Positions 58,690 through 64,000 of a DNA stretch of 64,000 nucleotides are shown piece by piece. The notes below the pieces were generated by a model, which ran no database searches, had not been told where the DNA came from, and worked only from the letters and a program-made list of their open reading frames with translations. The DNA lies in assembly GCA_035771165.1 (NCBI GenBank), contig JAWNZC010000280.1:2015001-2079000 (forward strand). Reading direction: 5' to 3'. This DNA is from Paragorgia papillata. Taxonomy: Eukaryota > Cnidaria > Anthozoa > Scleralcyonacea > Coralliidae. The first letter of the stretch is position 1. Every line of letters starts with the position of its first letter. A program made the position numbers and the translations under genes.

Positions 58690-58840
58690 TGTAACTTAAG
58701 CAGACACCTCTCTTAAGCAGACACCTCTCTTAAGCAGACACCTCTCTTAAACAGACACCTCTCTTAAGCAGACACCTCTCTTAAGCAGACACCTCTCTTA
58801 AACAGACACCTCTCTTAAGCAGACACCTCTCTTAAGCACT
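58690..58840 (+). repeat. TTAAGCAGACACCTCTC tandem repeat, about 9 copies
   Basis: 17-18-bp units, nearly identical. Confidence 0.95.
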
Positions 58841-58849
58841 TATTTTGCA

Positions 58850-59224
58850 GCCAGGAGAGAGTATAGAGTCCAGTATTGTCAATGCACCCTGCATAGTGAC
58901 AACACAAACTGTTACAGGGATCGATCAGGCATTTCTGTACGTCGATGCAGTTCTTATATATGCGAAGTAACGAGCCCGACTGTTGTTGGATTGTTGACGC
59001 TATGGCTGGCAACCCACTACGTGTTGAACATCCAATATGGCAAGGAAACCAACAACGTAGCAATGGTTTTGGAAGATTGTGTGTTGATGGATAGGGGCCA
59101 AAATAGCATCCAAAACCTGCAGAAGGGAAAGGGAAAGGCAAAGTCCAGGAAAATATCAAGATGCATTAAGTTGCAGACCTTTTACGGACGATTGAAGGCC
59201 GCAGGATTAAACGTTAATATTTAA
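58850..59224 (+). pseudogene. Possible broken fragment of an unrecognised transposon-associated protein
   Basis: One frame reads PGESIESSIVNAPCIVTTQT, then GIDQAFLYVDAVLIYA and a stop; another continues LTLWLATHYVLNIQYGKETN. The joined pattern resembles a widespread invertebrate/fish protein of unknown function (hydrophobic block, then YxLNIxY). The frame change suggests a decayed copy. Weak call. Confidence 0.3.
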
Positions 59225-59334
59225 TATGTAACATCTACATATTATACGAGATCTACCTCATTGTTTGCTATATTAAATATATATATATATATACATATAT
59301 ACCTAATTGGCTTTGCTCTTTTTCATTTTAGTCT

Positions 59335-59705
59335 TGCTGTCGCCTGTCAGTAGTGTTCTTTTGCTTGCAACACGCTTTGTATAACACGCTAAACGTGTTG
59401 ATTTACAACACGGCATTTTGTCCCCTATAGTAACACGCCTATTGGGCATGCGTGTTTTAATAACACGGCGCGTGTTATTATAACACGTTTAAGATATTAG
59501 CTAATGTGTTCTTACAACACGCTAACATTTGGAACACGCTAATCGTGTAGAACACGCTAGCTTTGAAGAACACGCTTTTAGCGTGTTGTTGTAGCAACAC
59601 GCTAGGATATAGAACACGTCTATTTTCAGAACACGCCACCGTGTAGAACACGCTTTAAGCGTGTTACTATAGGGGACAAAAGTGCGTGTTCTTACAACAC
59701 GTTCG
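59335..59705. mobile_element. Array of AACACGC motifs, with an inner TIR element
   Basis: About 15 AACACG and 6 CGTGTT words in about 370 bp. TTTTGTCCCCTATAGTAACA near 59416 is mirrored by the complement ending at 59691, so one element spans 59416-59691; the same motif also occurs outside those ends. Confidence 0.8.
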
Positions 59706-59875
59706 ATTTTCTAGTGCACAGTATGGGTACTTCAAGCACAAGACTGGCCATAATTTTGCCACGATCGAAACGACGATCGATTGATTTCTTTCCAGAAATA
59801 AACACAAGGGTTTTCTCGAAGCTCCCGCCACTTTGATACAATTTCCGCGGCAATCAAAGAGACTGGGAGACCCAG

Positions 59876-60157
59876 GGAGCCCATGCATCTTGGCAATTCG
59901 TCATGCCAATAGCGCGTGGGCACCCTGTGGCGGACTTGAAAGACGCGCGGGGGACTGTGGCACACTCGGTCGTTGTGTGTTAAATCATCCCTCCCCCCCC
60001 TTTCCCCACATTTTCCCCTTTTTTCCGCCTTTTTTTCCGCTTCCGGTAACCGTTTTTCGTTTTTTTAAATCCCCTGCCACAGTCTCCCGCGCGTCTTTCG
60101 AGTCCGCCACAGCTGCCCACGCACTTTTTGGCATGACGAATTGCCAAGATGGGCTCC
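59876..60157. mobile_element. Foldback MITE, about 86-bp arms
   Basis: GGAGCCCATGCATCTTGGCA and CAATTCGTCATGCCAA on the left are mirrored on the right (60072-60157), including GACGCGCGGG/CCCGCGCGTC. The loop is pyrimidine-rich. Confidence 0.9.
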
Positions 60158-60174
60158 TGTGGTAAAACCTTCAA

Positions 60175-60500
60175 CCTGTCAGGCGTTCACTCGGGCTACT
60201 GCAAAACCACAGTGCTATATATACTGTAGTACGTGAAGGTGTTTTGGGTAAAAGGTACTGAAGTGTTATCGAAGCTGCAATCATATACATGCGCAGGTTG
60301 TCACATGCAGTGCTAAGATCTAAAGTCTATTACAGTAAACACATTGGTCACAGACAAAAGTCAAAACACAATCCAAATCTCTGATAGAAAACACAATTTG
60401 CAATAACAAAACACGATTGCCTGTATTTATTAACGTATTTCCACACATGTACACAGCGTTCATATGTCGAGTCTCTTCAGGTATTAAATATCAACACAAC
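60175..60500. repeat. Dispersed repeat related to 43330-43810
   Basis: Shares AGGCGTTCACTCGGGCTACT and TCACATGCAGTGCTA with 43420-43450 and 43340, and a GTCTCTTCAGG...ATCAACACA end. Confidence 0.5.
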
Positions 60501-60560
60501 TATTAACGGCGTGTGCGATTGAAAGTGTATATAATATCAAGATACTTGCCAGCGACATAA

Positions 60561-60875
60561 TCTATTTTCGAAGAAAGACAATATTATGATGACAATAATG
60601 CTGGTAAACTGGCAAGTATTTTTAACATTACTTATAGTAAACTTAGATAATAAAGCAAGTGTTATCTTTGTATTGATTGAAAAGTGACTAATTTTAATAT
60701 CGAGTCAGACATAGTTATTGGTCAGTAAATTACTGACTTTTCAATGATTTTGTATATTAACGGGCAAAGATAACACTTGCTTTATTATCTAAGTTTACTA
60801 TAAGTAATGTTAAAAATACTTGCCAGTTGTACCAGCATTATTGTCATCATAATATTGTCTTTCTTCGAAAATAGA
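60561..60875. mobile_element. Foldback element, 110-bp arms
   Basis: Left arm 60561-60670 and right arm 60765-60875 are nearly perfect complements (one indel), starting TCTATTTTCGAAGAAAGAC. The 94-bp loop holds TGAAAAGT/ACTTTTCA. It lies about 1.1 kb upstream of the PPM1D-like exon; 60876-61993 between them is noncoding and presumably contains the promoter, which I cannot delimit. Confidence 0.93.
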
Positions 60876-61993
60876 ATGCGTTATGTAATATTCTTCTCTA
60901 GCTTCGAACTAGCCAATATTATAAACACGACCGAGGATCAAAGAAGACTTGTTTCCATCGTTCAAACTGACAGCTCGTACGGGACGCCAAAAACTTCTGA
61001 GCTTTGATTGGCTCTGATTTAATCGTCGCGCATTAATCGTCGCGCATTGGTTAGAGTTACACAAAAAGCTAACACAATCTTGCGTTTCGCGCAGATAATT
61101 ATACTTCTACCTTTTAGCCACTAGCCACAGTATCAGAATCTCGGCTGAGATTCGTGTTTCGTACTAAAACCGTTGGTTAAATATTGTCCAAAGACATCTA
61201 CGTACGTCGTCAAATCCCGAACTTTTCCTTTGGCTTTGAAAACAAGGTGTTTCCAACAAAATGAACTTGCATGCACGTTGGCTTGAATTGAGAATTACAT
61301 CAGTGCACGGCTGACCATTTTATACCTGTCTCAAATGAATTAAGCACTCTAAACATATCACTGTTTGCGTTCTTCTATATATACCCTTGGGTATAAACTA
61401 AACATTATTTCTTCAGGATTTTAATAAGTCAACATTAAATTAATTACTAGTCTATTTCTTACAACTAGGAAGGAGAGTGGAAGAAACTTTTACTTTTACA
61501 ATTCACACATCTAACTGTTGAGATTTATCAACAATATTTAATTTAAGATGAGCTCGGTGTGAGAAAATCGATCCGGAAAGTTTATGTAAATCAAGACGAA
61601 TTTGTATCCGATTTACAAAACCTGATTAAACATTCATTTCTTTTGAATTTTCTTCATGAATTATTAAATTAGATAATAATATTTCTGTATGGTGTTCTAA
61701 TTAGAGCCCCGTTTGCGGCCCGCGCAAGACCAAACACGCTTCAGTCAATGGGCAAAGTTGCCCATTCCTGCCCGAACTGGCCCCAGCATGCGCTGTGCGG
61801 TCACCTGGCATATGATTGGCTGGACATGAAATCAATACCAGTCAGCAAGCTTCTGATTGGTTGCTTCAAACCGGCCGTGAAAATATTCATATGTAATTAA
61901 CAATGAACTAAGGAGAAAGAAAGAAAAACACAACACGACACGAGCGAAGATCAAGTAAGATCCTCAGTAAGAAAAATACTTTAACAAAACAAG

Positions 61994-62291
61994 ATGTCGA
62001 TATCAACAGCAACTGGAGTTCATATTCGAGTTTCTGCTGAAGCGAGTCAAGGGTCGAGAAAGACAATGGAGGATTTTACTGTAGTAACAATGGGGCCACA
62101 AGAAGATAACGAAGCTTTCTTCGGAGTTTTTGATGGTCATGGCGGTCGTAACGCTGCCTTGTTTGCAAGGGAAAATCTCTGGGCCAAGATAAGAAAACAG
62201 AAAGATTTTTATTCCAATGACCCAGACAAAGTAGCAAAAGGCATTAAAAATGCATTTGTTGAGATCCATAAAGCAATGTGGAAGGAAAGAG
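61994..62291 (+). CDS. PPM1D: PPM1D-like PP2C-family phosphatase, first coding exon
   Basis: ATG at 61994 in CAAGATGT context, open for 99 codons to donor AG|GTTAGT at 62292 (phase 1); the next in-frame codon in the intron is a stop. The exon holds SAEASQGSRKTMEDF (Arg22, Glu26) and FFGVFDGHGGRNAA (Asp47), the first two PP2C motifs; these residues bind phosphate and the catalytic Mg/Mn ions. The later part, LWAKIRKQKDFYSNDPDKVA then IHKAMWKER, follows PPM1D (WIP1) more closely than PPM1A/B. In vertebrates this nuclear Ser/Thr phosphatase turns off DNA-damage signalling (p53, ATM, p38). No further exon was recognised up to 64000, so the gene continues to the right. Another PP2C paralogue remains possible. 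Confidence 0.8.
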
Positions 62292-62309
62292 GTTAGTCTA
62301 GGTTTTAAT

Positions 62310-62430
62310 AAATAATCCAGGCAAATTACAAATACTAAAATTACCTCAATACATATTTAAAGTTTTCCCATTTTATAGCGTAAAGTTCAGCACGAAATGT
62401 CACCCGGAATGTCAACACAGCATATTTAGG
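62310..62430. repeat. Dispersed repeat fragment
   Basis: AATAATCCAGGCAAATTACA to GTCAACACAGCATAT, matching 43700-43820; just inside the PPM1D-like intron. Confidence 0.65.
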
Positions 62431-62453
62431 GCCTGTTTATATGGAGGCGAGTT

Positions 62454-63762
62454 ACCCGGCTAGCCGAGTTACTCGTAGCCTTCCTTCGCAGGCCTTCTTT
62501 GCGGGCCTCGATATTTTCGTCCCCCATTAAGGCCTGCTCAAACGAGCATGAAATTATGGGCTGGTATTGTTATGTGTAATTTGTTTAGTCGAAAGCTAAT
62601 ATTTTGAAAAGTTTAGCCTAGAACTTAACGAAATTTACGAAGAATACTGCTTTGACAAATTTGACTATGTTCTTGTTGCCTATGCAAACAAATAAGCGTG
62701 AAAGTCAGTGTAAAGCGTAAAGCCCTAATCAAACGAGAACGCAAGTCATCGCAAGTTGGCAGTCACGCTATCTCAGTCAGCCGCTCTGAAAGTTTTCCGA
62801 AAATATCATGTACCGTGACAAAGTTAAAACTTGTTTAAAACACTCATGAAATCTTTATTTTGTTAATTTGGGTGTTCAAACGACCGCCACAGAAATTCTG
62901 ACTGCCAACTTGCGATGACTTGCGTTCTCGTTTGATTACGGCTTATAAGAGCGTTGAGAGAAATTTAAGATTGTAAACAAACGCTCAAAGGTGTTAACGG
63001 TTTTATAGCGTCTGAAGCGACTGCCCAAATTAGTTTACTTGAAAGCTAATATTTCGCTTACTATAGCTCAGAGCTTTACAAAATTTACGAAGAATGGTAT
63101 TATGAATATATATGTTCTTGCTGGTCATGTAAATAAATCTGTGCGAAAAGCTTTAAAAAAGCTACAAATGTCGGCGAAATCTAGCGGATAATAATTATTT
63201 ACCTGGATGTCTGGCCAGCTTCATATATTCCAGTGACGCTTTTAACTTTATTTCATGCACATCTATTCATATATCGCGATTCACAGTTACAACATCATCT
63301 TATTGATTCTATTTACGCAAAATTTTTACTAAACCGTATAAGCAATAGTCTTCGAAATATTGGTTAAAACGGTCAGCTCAAACCTCAAGGTCTATACTTA
63401 CAGATGCATGGTATCGGATTCGCCGATTCAGATTTTCTTTCGTTGTCCAACGAATCCGTCGCAGAACCGTCGCAGTAGTCTCATTTACAGGCGTTCTTTG
63501 TATCCGTCCTATATAAATTAAATACTCCATCTTCACTATAATTATAAATATACCACATCAACCCCTCCCTTTCATATGAATTTAGATCGGTTAACTTTCA
63601 TCAAGCTCGGTCATGTTGTATAATGTATACATGGCCAAGGTGAAGGATCTCTCGGAACGGAATGTGTTGCTCGTTTGAGCAGGCCTTAGTGGGGGACGAA
63701 AATATCGAGGCCCGCAAAGAAGGCCTGCGAAGGAGGCTAAGTTACTCGGCACCTGGCGAGTT
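62454..63762. mobile_element. TIR element, about 1.3 kb, with a nested MITE
   Basis: About 90-bp inverted ends: GGCGAGTTACCCGG and TTCGCAGGCCTTCTTTGCGG to AGGCCTGCTCAAACGAG at 62454-62544, complement at 63670-63762. No transposase frame. The remaining 63763-64000 has nothing recognisable. Confidence 0.85.
62726..62938. mobile_element. MITE, AATCAAACGAGAACGCAA family, copy 2 (nested)
   Basis: Very similar to 31586-31808 along its whole length, same TIRs. It lies inside the 1.3-kb element, so it inserted later. Confidence 0.92.
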
Positions 63763-64000
63763 CCCGGTCGGTAGAACACGTGGGAAGAAGGGGCACGTTG
63801 TTATCTGTTTAGCCACGCTCAGCAAAAGTACTGCCGGGCGCAAATTGTTCAACATTTGGATGTAGAGTAATAATCGCGGAGAAAAAACACGAAAGGATAA
63901 GTCTATTAAACATTCCATCTGCGTCAGATGTTGCAAAGGCATCTTGGCGAAGAGAAATAATAAATATTACGGTATTACAAAGGAACACGACGACACGTCG

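Noticed and set aside
62003..62269. Minus-strand frame opposite the PPM1D-like exon
   Set aside because: Shadow of the plus-strand coding exon.

Overview
The window is animal nuclear DNA, AT-rich and very repeat-dense. Coding sequence is confined to short exons with GT-AG borders separated by long introns. The recognisable host genes are metazoan (a KMT5A-like SET-domain exon, five phase-compatible exons of a DENN-domain Rab exchange factor, and the first exon of a PPM1D-like phosphatase). The mobile DNA (CR1/L2-type LINEs, a Crypton-like tyrosine recombinase, a 5S-derived SINE, many foldback MITEs) suggests an early-branching marine animal such as a cnidarian or sponge. That assignment is an inference; no marker gene settles it.

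Layout. 0-5 kb: a SET exon on the minus strand, then palindromes, an AAC repeat and foldback elements. 5-9.3 kb: a satellite of about 185 bp (about 14 monomers) bracketed by a 20-bp minisatellite. 9.3-16.5 kb: foldback elements, a LINE 3' fragment, and a 31-bp minisatellite broken up by insertions. 17-25.6 kb: the same 20-bp minisatellite in the opposite orientation, interrupted by a dead LINE fragment, a full-length apparently intact LINE (ORF1 and ORF2 in one frame, separated by a single stop codon) and a foldback element. 25.6-28.2 kb: a decayed tyrosine-recombinase (Crypton-like) gene. 28-36 kb: mostly noncoding, with a 5S-derived SINE and several MITEs. 36-41 kb: a 2.4-2.6 kb tandem duplication carrying large TCTTG arrays. 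41-47.2 kb: a 1.7-kb terminal-inverted-repeat element, a motif array interrupted by a hAT-like element with a perfect 8-bp target duplication, and a G-rich minisatellite. 47.3-51.7 kb: the DENN gene exons, with GGAAT-like satellite and giant palindromes in the introns. 52-60 kb: tandem repeats and MITEs. 60.5-64 kb: a foldback element, then the PPM1D-like first exon and an intron holding a nested element.

The genes do not form an operon or pathway; they are separate eukaryotic loci. The main biology visible is transposable-element and satellite dynamics. The LINE is the best candidate for something mechanistically unusual: ORF2 has no ATG before its endonuclease core, and the element has (TATC)n on both sides. 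I did not find a convincing new multi-gene system. Low-complexity open frames in the simple repeats are not treated as genes.
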